A DNA stretch of 64,000 nucleotides, taken from the NCBI GenBank assembly GCA_016778985.1, contig JADHOM010000001.1, positions 1 through 64,000 of the forward strand. Direction: 5' to 3'. Below are positions 18,039 to 26,801 of this stretch, in pieces. Below the pieces are notes generated by a model that worked only from the letters and a program-made list of their open reading frames with translations, was not told where the DNA came from and searched no databases. The position numbers were made by a program, and so were the translations under genes. Position 1 is the stretch's first letter. Each line of letters starts with the position of its first letter. The DNA is from Alphaproteobacteria bacterium. Lineage in GTDB: Bacteria > Pseudomonadota > Alphaproteobacteria > Puniceispirillales > UBA1172.

Positions 18039-18974
18039 TCAAGACTCATCAGCAAGAGGATGCGTATCCTTGACTAATCCCATGAGCCTATCATCGCGCG
18101 TTTTTGTATAAATCTCCGTTGTCGAAATATCCGAATGACCAAGCAAAATTTGCAGTGACCGCAAATCAGCGCCTCGATTAAGCATATGGGTGGCAAAGGA
18201 ATGACGCAAAACATGAGGACTGATTTTATTCGGGTCAATGCCAGCTTTAATGGCCAGATCATGAAGTAAAGTGTAGATTTTCTGCCGGCTAATCGGTTTA
18301 TCCTGGCGGCCTGACGGGAACAGCCACGGCAAGGTTATATTGGCTGGCACTTGGTCACGCTGTTCAATCCATGCGGTTGCCGCTTGCAAGGCGGCTTCGG
18401 TCAAGGCGACCATGCGTTCTTTTTTACCTTTGCCAGTGATAATCAGCGTCTTTCGGCGATGCCGAAATGGTGATACTTCAAGCTGACATAACTCACTCAC
18501 CCGGCATCCTGTGGCATATAATATCTCAATAATCGCCAGCATCATAAGACCATGCGAGCTGCCATCTTTCTCAGCTGTATATATCAGCATCATTAGCTCA
18601 TCTTCGCTAAGGCTTTTGGGAAGTGAGGCGGCTTGTTTAGGTCTATTAATTAACTGAAACGGGTTATCTTTGCGCTTTTTCTCAGCCACCAGAAATGCCA
18701 TAAACCCCTTTATAGCACTTATTCGGCGTGACAAAGACGCGGCCGATAGCTGATCAGCCCAATCCACCATTGAGGCTCTGACCATAGCAAGCGATACGGT
18801 TATGATGCTTTGCTGGCGCGCCTCTATAGCCGCAACAAATTGCTCCAGATCAGATTGATAGGCAGCGATGGTGTTATTCGCAATTTGCTTTTCCGCTTTC
18901 ATTGCGGTCAGATAATCTGTGATCAAATGGTGATGCGACGGGCTAATCTCTAATGGGTTAGCTTGCTGTGCCAT
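18039..18974 (-). CDS. xerD: Tyrosine recombinase XerD
   Basis: A site-specific recombinase that, with XerC, resolves chromosome dimers at dif. The ATG at 18972-18974 (MAQQANPLEI, 311 residues) has a GAGG site 6 bases upstream; the longer reading from 19070 would run back into the upstream gene. Catalytic residues are visible: R158 (GCRVSEL), K182 (GKGKKER), H254 and R257 (HVLRHSF), H280 (LGHSD) and Y289 (TTEIYT). The N-terminal SAM-like core-binding domain covers about 15-105. The gene overlaps the preceding secreted-protein gene by 17 bp. XerD rather than XerC is inferred from accA/aroK proximity. Confidence 0.92.
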   Translation of the reverse strand: MAQQANPLEISPSHHHLITDYLTAMKAEKQIANNTIAAYQSDLEQFVAAIEARQQSIITVSLAMVRASMVDWADQLSAASLSRRISAIKGFMAFLVAEKKRKDNPFQLINRPKQAASLPKSLSEDELMMLIYTAEKDGSSHGLMMLAIIEILYATGCRVSELCQLEVSPFRHRRKTLIITGKGKKERMVALTEAALQAATAWIEQRDQVPANITLPWLFPSGRQDKPISRQKIYTLLHDLAIKAGIDPNKISPHVLRHSFATHMLNRGADLRSLQILLGHSDISTTEIYTKTRDDRLMGLVKDTHPLADES

Positions 18975-20952
18975 TGCTATCCTCATCAGCCAAATCCTTA
19001 TTTGCATATTGGGCGCGATACGCCCCCCATGCGCGCATGATATCAACCGCGAATTGGCGACTTTCCTCAACTAAGCCAGCATCATAAAGCGCTTTCGCCA
19101 GAACTGCCGCGTCATCACGGCTTAACCCATGCAAGGGGGTATCTTGAAGAATGGCGGCAAGCATCAGCACCGTTTCGGCCGGACGATCACGCGCCGGATG
19201 TTGGGACAGCATCACCATATCAGGATAGGCTAAAACAACGGATCCTGTGGCCAGATGAGGACGATTGGCGAATTGGTCAGTGGCAGCTAGTGGCTCAACC
19301 GAAACGCCAACACTCTCAAGTAAGGGCATAGCATCCTGAGCATTGATATTGCGCAGCATATCTTGCGAGATATAGCCAACCTTAACGTCTGATGCTAGCT
19401 GGTGCCATGCCACATGATCAGGGCCAGTGATGATATCTGCTGGCAAGGGGTAATCGGCAATGACGAGCATCATAACGGCTTGATTTACTTTCAGTCGTGT
19501 TTGTTCATCTTCAGGTGTCAGGCCTGTGACCGCATCTGCCAAATGCGGTGCCCAAATATCAAGTGCCTCAGCGCCTATACGGCCAAAGTCATGCTCAAGC
19601 GCAATCAACGTCATATCTAATTTTTCAACAGGATTAACGGTTGATAACAAGCTATGCCACAACATAATGCGGTGGCTAGCCTCAGTGAAACGGTCTTTAT
19701 CTAGGTTAGTCTGATCAGTAAATTGCGTCACCGCCACCGACAAATTAATTGCATTTTGCGGAATATACGGCCATTCAATCATCTGTTCTTCTAATGGTTT
19801 AAGCCGCAAATGCTGATTAACGCCGAACTGGTAATATGCTGTTTCAGGATTAAGATAGCCCAATTGGCTTAAGCTCTGGCTCAATTCTATGGGCATATTT
19901 TGCCGGTTATCCAGAGAGATCATAATATTGTCTAGATCCATCAATGCCATATTAAGGCCGGTTGGCACAATCGGCGCATCCATCTTTGCAGTAGTGCCAT
20001 CAATGCGGGCGCGCAGGACATTAAAAAACAGCTCATCTTCAATGCCGCGTTCTTGAAGCAAATCGAGCTGAAAACTGGCCAGCGAATCATCGCCCGATAG
20101 CAAGGCACAGAAAATCTGAACTTTCGATAAATAATCATTATCCAAAGATGCGTTAAGGGAAATATCCCGCAAGCGGTCTACCTTCGGACATACCTCAGCA
20201 TCATTTTTTGTGATCAGATCATGATCAATGGAAACCATCGCCCATGACGCCCATTTCTCATCTTCGGGGAGCTGTCGGGCTAATTGCACCAGCGGATCTG
20301 ATAATCCCTGACCGCGTAGCCATTGGAGCTTATAGTTTACGAAAATATCGGCTTTTTGGGTGGCGCCTTTGGGCGGGATAGCACGCGAGATCATGACATG
20401 ACGCACCATGTCATCAAGCCGCCGGGATGATAGACGTTCAGGCAGGCGTTCCATTAATGGGATAACATCAGAAACTTGGCTGTTTTGCCACATGGTTCGG
20501 CTCAAAACCCCTCGCGCATCGGTATCAATGCCAATGGTGGCGAGGATAACCCCCTTGGGGTCTTTATTGCTAATGGAAACCGATGGAACGCTGCGATTGG
20601 ATGTTATCGTCTGCACCGCCGGCGTGTCATCATTTGTCTTTTCAGTATTTGCCTGGGGGAAGATAATATCATCGTCATTTTGGAAAATCGTTAGCCCTGT
20701 CGCATCAGTATCACCAATAGTGCCAGCATTAGCGTCACCATTAGTATCTAGAGAAAATTGCGGAATATCCTGTTTCGGTTCGATTACGCTATCCAGTATC
20801 GCTTTTGCGGGCGTATCGGTTTCAACGCCTAATTGACCGGTGATGTCAAGCGCACCATCAGATTGTGCCATAGCCATCCCATATGGCATAACTACACATG
20901 CTATCATCCAACTATATTGATATTTGATGAAAGCTTTCTTTCTACTAACCAT
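18958..20952 (-). CDS. Large secreted protein of unknown function
   Basis: A 664-residue protein I cannot assign. Residues 1-29 form a signal peptide (basic start, hydrophobic core, AMAQ cleavage region), so it should be exported to the periplasm or beyond. An acidic, Thr/Asp-rich low-complexity stretch follows to about 125, and the remainder is predicted helical with no cysteine cluster or catalytic motif that I recognise. Its 3' end overlaps xerD by 17 bp, so the two are co-transcribed and probably translationally coupled; it is divergent from aroK. Large exported proteins of unknown function occur at this place (between aroK and xerD) in other alphaproteobacteria. Start: ATG at 20952 with a GAGG site about 8 bases upstream. 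Confidence 0.75.
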   Translation of the reverse strand: MVSRKKAFIKYQYSWMIACVVMPYGMAMAQSDGALDITGQLGVETDTPAKAILDSVIEPKQDIPQFSLDTNGDANAGTIGDTDATGLTIFQNDDDIIFPQANTEKTNDDTPAVQTITSNRSVPSVSISNKDPKGVILATIGIDTDARGVLSRTMWQNSQVSDVIPLMERLPERLSSRRLDDMVRHVMISRAIPPKGATQKADIFVNYKLQWLRGQGLSDPLVQLARQLPEDEKWASWAMVSIDHDLITKNDAEVCPKVDRLRDISLNASLDNDYLSKVQIFCALLSGDDSLASFQLDLLQERGIEDELFFNVLRARIDGTTAKMDAPIVPTGLNMALMDLDNIMISLDNRQNMPIELSQSLSQLGYLNPETAYYQFGVNQHLRLKPLEEQMIEWPYIPQNAINLSVAVTQFTDQTNLDKDRFTEASHRIMLWHSLLSTVNPVEKLDMTLIALEHDFGRIGAEALDIWAPHLADAVTGLTPEDEQTRLKVNQAVMMLVIADYPLPADIITGPDHVAWHQLASDVKVGYISQDMLRNINAQDAMPLLESVGVSVEPLAATDQFANRPHLATGSVVLAYPDMVMLSQHPARDRPAETVLMLAAILQDTPLHGLSRDDAAVLAKALYDAGLVEESRQFAVDIMRAWGAYRAQYANKDLADEDSNGTAS

Positions 20953-21112
20953 CCTAAAACCTCATCCTATTCCACCAAAACGATATTCTTTATTATGATC
21001 ATTGCTGACAATGTTATTTAGTAGCATTATAAAGCTATTATGTCGGTAATGAGGCAAAAAACCAACAATGTCGCGATACAATATCGAGATAAAATGATTC
21101 CTGACGTGTTTT

Positions 21113-21709
21113 ATGGAGGCAAAACCCTTGGCCAATCAAGACGAAATGGCTGACCATCTGATCACTAAAATGACCCAAAATATTGTTCTGGTGGGTCATA
21201 TGGGATCAGGCAAAACCAATGTTGGTCGCCTGCTTGCTCAAAAACTTGATCTCAATTTTGTCGATAGCGATAAGGTCATTGAAGATGTGGCAGGAATTAG
21301 CATTGTTGATATTTTTGAACTTTATGGCGAAGATGAGTTTCGCAAGCTAGAATTGCGAGAGATTTCAACATTGCTTGACCAACGTCCCTTTCAGATCATA
21401 TCTGTTGGTGGTGGGGCTTTTGTTCAACCAGATTGCCACAATATCATTAAAGCAAAAGGGCTTTCTGTCTGGCTGCAGGCCGCACCAGAAACATTAGTCT
21501 CACGGATGAGTAATTTTTCTAGTCGCCCTTTATTAAAAGATAAAGACCCATTAACTGTATTGAAACAATTGTCAAAGAAACGTGACCCTTATTTTGAAAA
21601 AGCTGATCTGATCGTCAATACGGATAGATTAGAATTAACCGATTCAACACAAAAAGTCATGGATAGTTTAGACCATTATTTGAAACAACAAACTGGATCA
21701 CCGTCATGA
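21113..21709 (+). CDS. aroK: Shikimate kinase
   Basis: A 198-residue P-loop kinase phosphorylating shikimate on the way to chorismate. Walker A is GHMGSGKT (28-35), the shikimate-site aspartate is in DSDKVIED (51-58), and FRKLE and SVGGGAF are the other substrate-binding motifs. The N-terminal 20 residues are poorly conserved: a TTG at 21128, eight bases after GGAGG, or the ATG at 21146 may be the true start instead of 21113. The end overlaps aroB by 4 bases (ATGA), which implies translational coupling. Pathway partner and neighbour: aroB. Confidence 0.94.
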   Translation: MEAKPLANQDEMADHLITKMTQNIVLVGHMGSGKTNVGRLLAQKLDLNFVDSDKVIEDVAGISIVDIFELYGEDEFRKLELREISTLLDQRPFQIISVGGGAFVQPDCHNIIKAKGLSVWLQAAPETLVSRMSNFSSRPLLKDKDPLTVLKQLSKKRDPYFEKADLIVNTDRLELTDSTQKVMDSLDHYLKQQTGSPS

Positions 21710-22887
21710 CATCGAGCGATCATAATCTTGTCAATGATAGCTTGGTCAATGTCGTCTTGGGTGAGCGCAGTTATGATATCACGATAGGCTATGGCATCCT
21801 TGCCAAAGCAGCGGATATCTTGGCACCATTTATCGCTGGAAGAAAGGTCATTATTGTTGCTGATAAAGCAGTTACCAAGCCTTGGCTAACTAGGCTTGAG
21901 GCATCGCTGGCACCGATAGCATCATGTCATTGCATCACCACATCAGGCGGTGAGGCGGCAAAATCTTTCACGCGCTATGCCGAGCTGATGAACAGCGCGC
22001 TTGATATTGGCATAGATCGCCAGACGGTTATCATTGCGGTAGGTGGCGGCGTTATTGGCGATTTAGCCGGATTTATGGCGGCTAGCCTGTTACGCGGCTG
22101 TGATTTTATCCAAGTGCCGACCACCTTATTAGCGCAAGTCGATAGCTCTGTTGGCGGCAAGACAGGCATAAATGCCAGTGCCGGGAAAAATTTGGTCGGC
22201 GCCTTTCATCAGCCAAAAGCCGTGCTGATTGATACCGCCTGCCTGAGCAGCCTGGATGATCGCGAGATGCGCGCGGGCTATGCTGAGGTCGTCAAATATG
22301 GGCTGCTAGGTGATGCTGCGTTTTTTGAATGGCTAGATAGCAACGGTATGGCTATCCTCAACCAAGAGCCTGATATTCTGGCTGAGGCAATTAGGCGGTG
22401 TTGCCAAGCCAAGGCAGATATTGTAGCTGCCGATGAGAAAGAGGCCGGATTACGGGCATTGCTTAATCTTGGTCATACCTTTGCGCATGCCTTTGAAGCG
22501 GCGGCGGGATATGACGGCCGTTTGCTACATGGTGAAGCAGTGGCGGCGGGCATGTGTCATGCCTTTGCTTTATCACGCCGGCTGGGGCTGACTGATGGGC
22601 AATCCTGTCATCGTGTGGCTAACCATTTAACAAAGCATGGCCTGCCATCTTGGCGCAGTGATCTGCCAGCTGATGTGGCGCAGGCCGATGCTGACCTACT
22701 TATTGATCACATGACCAAAGATAAAAAAGCCAGTGCTGGTCAGCTTAATTTTGTACTGGTCCGCGGCATAGGTGATGCCTTTGTTAAAAAAGGCATATCA
22801 CGCGCCGATGTCAAAGCCGTGCTTGATGCCAAAACTATGGATGAGAGCATTATCGATGATAACACAATGGATGAGGTCATGACATGA
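21706..22887 (+). CDS. aroB: 3-dehydroquinate synthase
   Basis: A 393-residue NAD- and Zn-dependent enzyme closing DAHP to 3-dehydroquinate, the second step of the shikimate pathway. Signatures are the NAD loop VGGGVIGDLAGFMAA, the QVPTTLLAQVDSSVGGKTGIN block and the zinc histidines in GHTFAHAFE and LLHGEAVAAGM. The C-terminal 20 residues are an Asp/Met-rich extension with two similar TMDE units (TMDESIIDD, NTMDEVMT), not part of the usual fold. It overlaps aroK and the next gene by 4 bases each (ATGA). Confidence 0.96.
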   Translation: MTSSDHNLVNDSLVNVVLGERSYDITIGYGILAKAADILAPFIAGRKVIIVADKAVTKPWLTRLEASLAPIASCHCITTSGGEAAKSFTRYAELMNSALDIGIDRQTVIIAVGGGVIGDLAGFMAASLLRGCDFIQVPTTLLAQVDSSVGGKTGINASAGKNLVGAFHQPKAVLIDTACLSSLDDREMRAGYAEVVKYGLLGDAAFFEWLDSNGMAILNQEPDILAEAIRRCCQAKADIVAADEKEAGLRALLNLGHTFAHAFEAAAGYDGRLLHGEAVAAGMCHAFALSRRLGLTDGQSCHRVANHLTKHGLPSWRSDLPADVAQADADLLIDHMTKDKKASAGQLNFVLVRGIGDAFVKKGISRADVKAVLDAKTMDESIIDDNTMDEVMT

Positions 22888-24185
22888 CCATACTAGCCTT
22901 AACCATCACTGCCATGATTATCGTTGTTTTGCTGGTCGCATCTGCATTTTTTTCCAGCTCAGAAACCGCCTTAACGGCCGCCTCAGAAGCCCGCATGCGT
23001 GCCCTAGCTGCGAAAGGCAATGATCGCGCATCTGCATTTGAACGCCTTAGTCAGCATCGTGATCTGCTGATCAGCAGTTTATTGATCGGCAATAATCTGG
23101 TTAATGTATTGGCGACATCATTGGCAACTAGCGTCATGATCACCTTATTAGGCGAGTCTGGTGTTGTCATTGCGACCATTTTGATGACCATTATTTTAGT
23201 GCTTTTTGCTGAAGTGATCCCAAAAACATTCGCTATTAATCACGCTGATAATTTTGCTCTTGCGGTCTCTCGCCCAGTTGCTGTGATTGTTTTCTTGCTC
23301 AAACCATTTAGCATCAGCCTGCGCTGGATTGTGAATGTCATCATAGGCAAATCGAATAGTAATGCTGTTGACCGCGAGGAAGAATTGCGGGGCATGATTG
23401 AAATCCACGCTAGCGGCAGTGATGAGGATGCCCGCGAGCAAAGCGCCATGCTCTCAAGCGTTCTAGATTTGGGTGAAGTGATGGTTGATGAAGTCATGAC
23501 CCACCGCGCTTCTGTTGCTATGATTGATGCTGGTCAGGATATCGAAGCAGTATTTATGCAAGTTATGTCATCCCCTTACACACGGCATCCGGTCTATTCA
23601 GGAAAGCAGGATAATATTATTGGGGTTTTACACGTCAAAGCCTTACTGCGCGCTATGGGTGAGGCGGCAAATAACAAAAAACTAGACCATATTACAATTA
23701 CCGATATCGCTGCTGAGCCGTATTTTGTGCCTGAAACCACTCTGCTGATGAACCAGTTACAGGCATTTCGCCAACGCCGTGAGCATTTTGCCGTTGTTGT
23801 TGATGAATATGGCGATTTTCGCGGCATTGTAACATTAGAAGATATTCTGGAAGAGATTGTCGGGGAGATTGATGATGAACATGACGAAAGCATCACCGGT
23901 ATCTGGCCACAAGATGATGGATCATGGATCATTGAAGGTGATACAACTATTCGTGATATCAACAGAGCTCTTGATTTTAACCTGCCTGATGATGATGCCT
24001 CAACCTTGGCTGGATTAGTATTAAATGAATCGCGGACGATCCCTTTACCAGGGCAAGAGTTTCGGTTTTATCAGGTGCGGTTCCGTATTTTACGTCGTCA
24101 TCGCAATAAAATTGAACGTGTTCGGATTTGGCCTGAGCCCAATCTATCGCGTAATACTAAAGCTAAAACAGAGGAGCCTAAGTAA
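22884..24185 (+). CDS. HlyC/CorC (CNNM-like) family membrane protein
   Basis: A 433-residue DUF21-CBS-CorC_HlyC protein. An N-terminal DUF21 transmembrane domain has about four helices (roughly 3-23, 65-85, 95-115 and 128-150) and the FFSSSETAL motif typical of the CNNM family. Two CBS domains follow (about 200-320, including RHPVY and VVVDEYGDFRGIVTLEDILEE-like segments), then the CorC_HlyC C-terminal domain (about 340-420). Family members are linked to Mg2+ or Co2+ efflux; transport here is inferred. It overlaps aroB by 4 bases and the DUF2889 gene by 1 base (TAATG). Confidence 0.92.
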   Translation: MTILALTITAMIIVVLLVASAFFSSSETALTAASEARMRALAAKGNDRASAFERLSQHRDLLISSLLIGNNLVNVLATSLATSVMITLLGESGVVIATILMTIILVLFAEVIPKTFAINHADNFALAVSRPVAVIVFLLKPFSISLRWIVNVIIGKSNSNAVDREEELRGMIEIHASGSDEDAREQSAMLSSVLDLGEVMVDEVMTHRASVAMIDAGQDIEAVFMQVMSSPYTRHPVYSGKQDNIIGVLHVKALLRAMGEAANNKKLDHITITDIAAEPYFVPETTLLMNQLQAFRQRREHFAVVVDEYGDFRGIVTLEDILEEIVGEIDDEHDESITGIWPQDDGSWIIEGDTTIRDINRALDFNLPDDDASTLAGLVLNESRTIPLPGQEFRFYQVRFRILRRHRNKIERVRIWPEPNLSRNTKAKTEEPK

Positions 24186-24748
24186 TGTCTAACCAGCGCC
24201 AACATGTCCATCGTCGAAGCATTACTCTGGATGGGTATGTTCGTGATGATGGCTTGATTGAGGTCGAAGCAGAATTGACCGATGTCAAAACTTACGGCTT
24301 TCCTAGTGAAGATCGCGGTTACGTTGACGCCAATGAACCCATCCACCATATGCATGTCAGGGTTGCCGTTAATCATGATTTAGAAGTCTGTGAGGCTGAG
24401 GCCAAAACTATTGCTGGGCCTTATCATATTTGTCCTAAAGCAAATGATGTTTTCCCTGAACTGGTTGGGTTAAAAATTGCCTCAGGCTGGCGCCATAAGG
24501 TCAGGTCTGCCATTGGCGGCAGAAAAGGCTGTACGCATATCACAGAATTGATGGGGCCGGTTGCCACGGTCATCATGCAAACCTATTATGGCGAAGAATC
24601 GCGCCGCGCCCGTGATGATAAAACAGGGCAAATGGATATGTCAGATAGTCAATCTTATAAAGGTCTTATTAATACATGCGTTGGTTATGATGAGGATGGC
24701 GCAGTTGTGAAGAAAATCTTTCCTAACGGCATTGATGTCCCGAATTAG
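24185..24748 (+). CDS. DUF2889 family protein
   Basis: A 187-residue protein of the DUF2889 family, function unknown. The recognisable N-terminus is HRRSITLDGYVRDDGLIEVE with ELTDVKTYGF, followed by a conserved middle with IAGPYHICPKANDVFPELVG and RKGCTHITELMGP. Histidines H7, H54, H56 and H122 and cysteines C72, C85 and C121 could bind a metal, but this is only a guess from their conservation in similar proteins. It is translationally linked to the CorC-like gene by a TAATG overlap and is the last gene of the aroK-aroB run. No signal peptide or membrane segment. Confidence 0.8.
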   Translation: MSNQRQHVHRRSITLDGYVRDDGLIEVEAELTDVKTYGFPSEDRGYVDANEPIHHMHVRVAVNHDLEVCEAEAKTIAGPYHICPKANDVFPELVGLKIASGWRHKVRSAIGGRKGCTHITELMGPVATVIMQTYYGEESRRARDDKTGQMDMSDSQSYKGLINTCVGYDEDGAVVKKIFPNGIDVPN

Positions 24749-24761
24749 AAAAATAAAAGAT

Positions 24762-25016
24762 TTAGACAATGGTGATGCGAAGAGCATGTAATCCATCAGC
24801 TAATTCTTGCCCCAAGGCGTCATAAATAGCACGATGCGCCGCCACTCGACTAAGCCCGGCAAGACCAGCGGCAGAAATGGTTACCGCAATATGAGTGCCG
24901 CCACCTTCGCGCCAGCCAGCGTGACCGTGATGAGCATCAGATTCGTCAATCACCTCACATTGCGTGGGTTGAAAATGGGTTTCAAGTTGGGTTTTTATGC
25001 GTTCAGCTCTGGTCAT
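24762..25016 (-). CDS. bolA: BolA family protein
   Basis: An 84-residue BolA-like protein. BolA proteins pair with monothiol glutaredoxins in iron-sulfur or iron handling. MTRAERIKTQLETHF is the usual N-terminal helix, DESDAHHGHAG is the variable metal-binding loop (three His), and RVAAHRAIYDALGQELADGLHALRI is the conserved helix and last strand. It is divergent from the J-domain gene (76 bp), an arrangement kept together with cobS/cobT in many alphaproteobacteria. No glutaredoxin gene is visible in the window. Confidence 0.92.
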   Translation of the reverse strand: MTRAERIKTQLETHFQPTQCEVIDESDAHHGHAGWREGGGTHIAVTISAAGLAGLSRVAAHRAIYDALGQELADGLHALRITIV

Positions 25017-25092
25017 GGGGCTATCCTGATTTATGTTTATTTTTTATAACGGCATGGTTGCATGCTATTACCACGAATTATAGTATATAAAG

Positions 25093-25662
25093 ATGAAAAA
25101 AAATTTTGTTTCAACCTCTGATATACCATCCATGCGAAACAAGCAGAGCTTGCCGCGCCAATGCGCTCATGATGCGTGTTCTGAGGATGGATTATATCCC
25201 GCACCTAAAACGCGAGAAAACTTACGCGACTATATCTGGTTTTGTCTGGATCATGTGCGCGAATATAATAAACAATGGAATTATTTTGCTGATATGGATG
25301 AGACCGATATTGATCAATGCATCAGACGGGCAACGACATGGGAACGCCCATCTTGGCATTTTGGGACGAATTCTAAAGCTCGCGATTTCGCCAGTCAGTT
25401 TGATGATCCGCTAGGATTATTTGGGCAAGATAATATCCATCAGAAAAAAGAAAAGCCCATCTCAAAAGAAGAAAAACAAGCATGGAAAGAGCTAGAATTA
25501 TCCCCAAATACGAAATGGCCGGAGATAAAACAACAATATAAAAGCCTTGTCAAAAAGCATCATCCAGACGCAAATGGTGGTGCAAAAGAAGCCGAAGAAA
25601 AGCTAAAATCTATCAATCAGGCATTTTCTGTTCTGGAAAAGGCTTACAGCAAATCTATGTAA
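25093..25662 (+). CDS. J-domain protein with N-terminal Cys motif
   Basis: A 189-residue protein with its J domain at the C-terminus (about 128-186; HPD at 157-159 in [10 protein letters not shown]), so it should stimulate a DnaK-type Hsp70. The N-terminal part has cysteines C24 and C29, plus C51 and H54 (CLDH), which could form a small metal site. There is no Gly/Phe region or DnaJ-type zinc finger, so it is not DnaJ itself but a specialised co-chaperone. It lies 92 bp before cobS, the standard position of this family in alphaproteobacteria, which hints at a link to cobaltochelatase; that role is inferred. Confidence 0.88.
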   Translation: MKKNFVSTSDIPSMRNKQSLPRQCAHDACSEDGLYPAPKTRENLRDYIWFCLDHVREYNKQWNYFADMDETDIDQCIRRATTWERPSWHFGTNSKARDFASQFDDPLGLFGQDNIHQKKEKPISKEEKQAWKELELSPNTKWPEIKQQYKSLVKKHHPDANGGAKEAEEKLKSINQAFSVLEKAYSKSM

Positions 25663-25754
25663 TCAAAGTATAGATATCTGCTGCAATTTGATTTCTTCCA
25701 TCAGTTCAGTTAAAACCGCCAAATACACTGCCTGCTCAACTTATAGGATACCTT

Positions 25755-26768
25755 ATGTCACCAACGCCACAATCGATCGATACACCAAGCCGCAAGCCTG
25801 CTCATGATTTAGCCGCTCCTGATACGACTGTCTCAGCGCGTGAGGCTTTTAACCTTAATATTGACATGGATATTCCTGCCTTTTCATCAAAGTCTGAATA
25901 TGTGCCAGATCGTGATGACAGTTACATTTTTGATCATGATACGACCTTGGCTATTCTGGCTGGTTTTGCTTACAACCGCCGGGTTATGGTGCAAGGCTAT
26001 CATGGCACCGGAAAATCGACTCATATCGAACAAGTGGCGGCGCGGCTTAACTGGCCTTGTATTCGGGTTAACTTAGACAGCCATATCAGTCGGATTGATT
26101 TGATTGGTAAAGACAGCATTGTTCTGCGTGATGGCAAACAAGTCACGGAGTTTCGCGAAGGCATTTTACCATGGGCATTACAAAATCCAGTAGCATTAGT
26201 ATTTGATGAATATGATGCTGGCCGGGCTGATGTGATGTTCGTTATTCAGCGTGTGCTTGAAGTTGAGGGCAAACTGACTCTGCTTGATACAAACCGCGTT
26301 ATTCGTCCACATTCTGCCTTTCGGCTATTTGCCACTGCCAACACCATCGGCTTAGGTGATACCACCGGGCTTTATCATGGCACCCAGCAAATTAACCAAG
26401 GCCAGATGGACAGATGGTCAATTGTCTCAACGCTAAATTATCTGCCCCATGATGTCGAATGCCAGATTGTTATGGAAAAAACCAAAGCGGCGGGTAATGC
26501 GATTGAAAAGGATATTGCTGATGCTATGGTGCGGCTTGCTGACCTCACCCGAAAAGGTTTTATTGCGGGTGATATTTCGACAGTCATGTCACCGCGAACC
26601 GTCATTACTTGGGCGGAGAACACGCATATCCTTGGCGATATCAAACTCGCATTCCGGCTTTCCTTCCTTAATAAATGTGATGAGATGGAACGCGCCATTG
26701 TTGCTGAATATTACCAGCGCTGCTTTGCTGATGAATTGCTAACAGACAGCCAAAGAGCGGCAAGTTAA
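25755..26768 (+). CDS. cobS: Aerobic cobaltochelatase subunit CobS
   Basis: The 337-residue AAA+ subunit of the CobNST cobaltochelatase, which inserts Co2+ into hydrogenobyrinate a,c-diamide in aerobic B12 synthesis. Walker A is GYHGTGKST (81-89) and Walker B is VALVFDEYD (around 151-152 for DE). The N-terminal zone around residues 24-60 matches the CobS N-terminal domain. It starts with ATG after AGGA and is followed by cobT after 33 bp. CobN is not in the window. No cobalamin riboswitch is recognisable in the 92-bp leader. Confidence 0.95.
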   Translation: MSPTPQSIDTPSRKPAHDLAAPDTTVSAREAFNLNIDMDIPAFSSKSEYVPDRDDSYIFDHDTTLAILAGFAYNRRVMVQGYHGTGKSTHIEQVAARLNWPCIRVNLDSHISRIDLIGKDSIVLRDGKQVTEFREGILPWALQNPVALVFDEYDAGRADVMFVIQRVLEVEGKLTLLDTNRVIRPHSAFRLFATANTIGLGDTTGLYHGTQQINQGQMDRWSIVSTLNYLPHDVECQIVMEKTKAAGNAIEKDIADAMVRLADLTRKGFIAGDISTVMSPRTVITWAENTHILGDIKLAFRLSFLNKCDEMERAIVAEYYQRCFADELLTDSQRAAS

Positions 26769-26801
26769 CCATTCGTAAGCAAAGGCAAATGTGAGAGATT
26801 A

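Noticed and set aside
22818-22887. Repeat of TMDE units at the end of aroB as an eighth tandem duplication
   Set aside because: The two units share only about nine bases around ATGGATGAG and are too diverged to count as a clear duplication.
25663-25754. Cobalamin riboswitch before cobS
   Set aside because: The leader is only 92 bp and lacks a recognisable B12-box; too short for the known aptamer.
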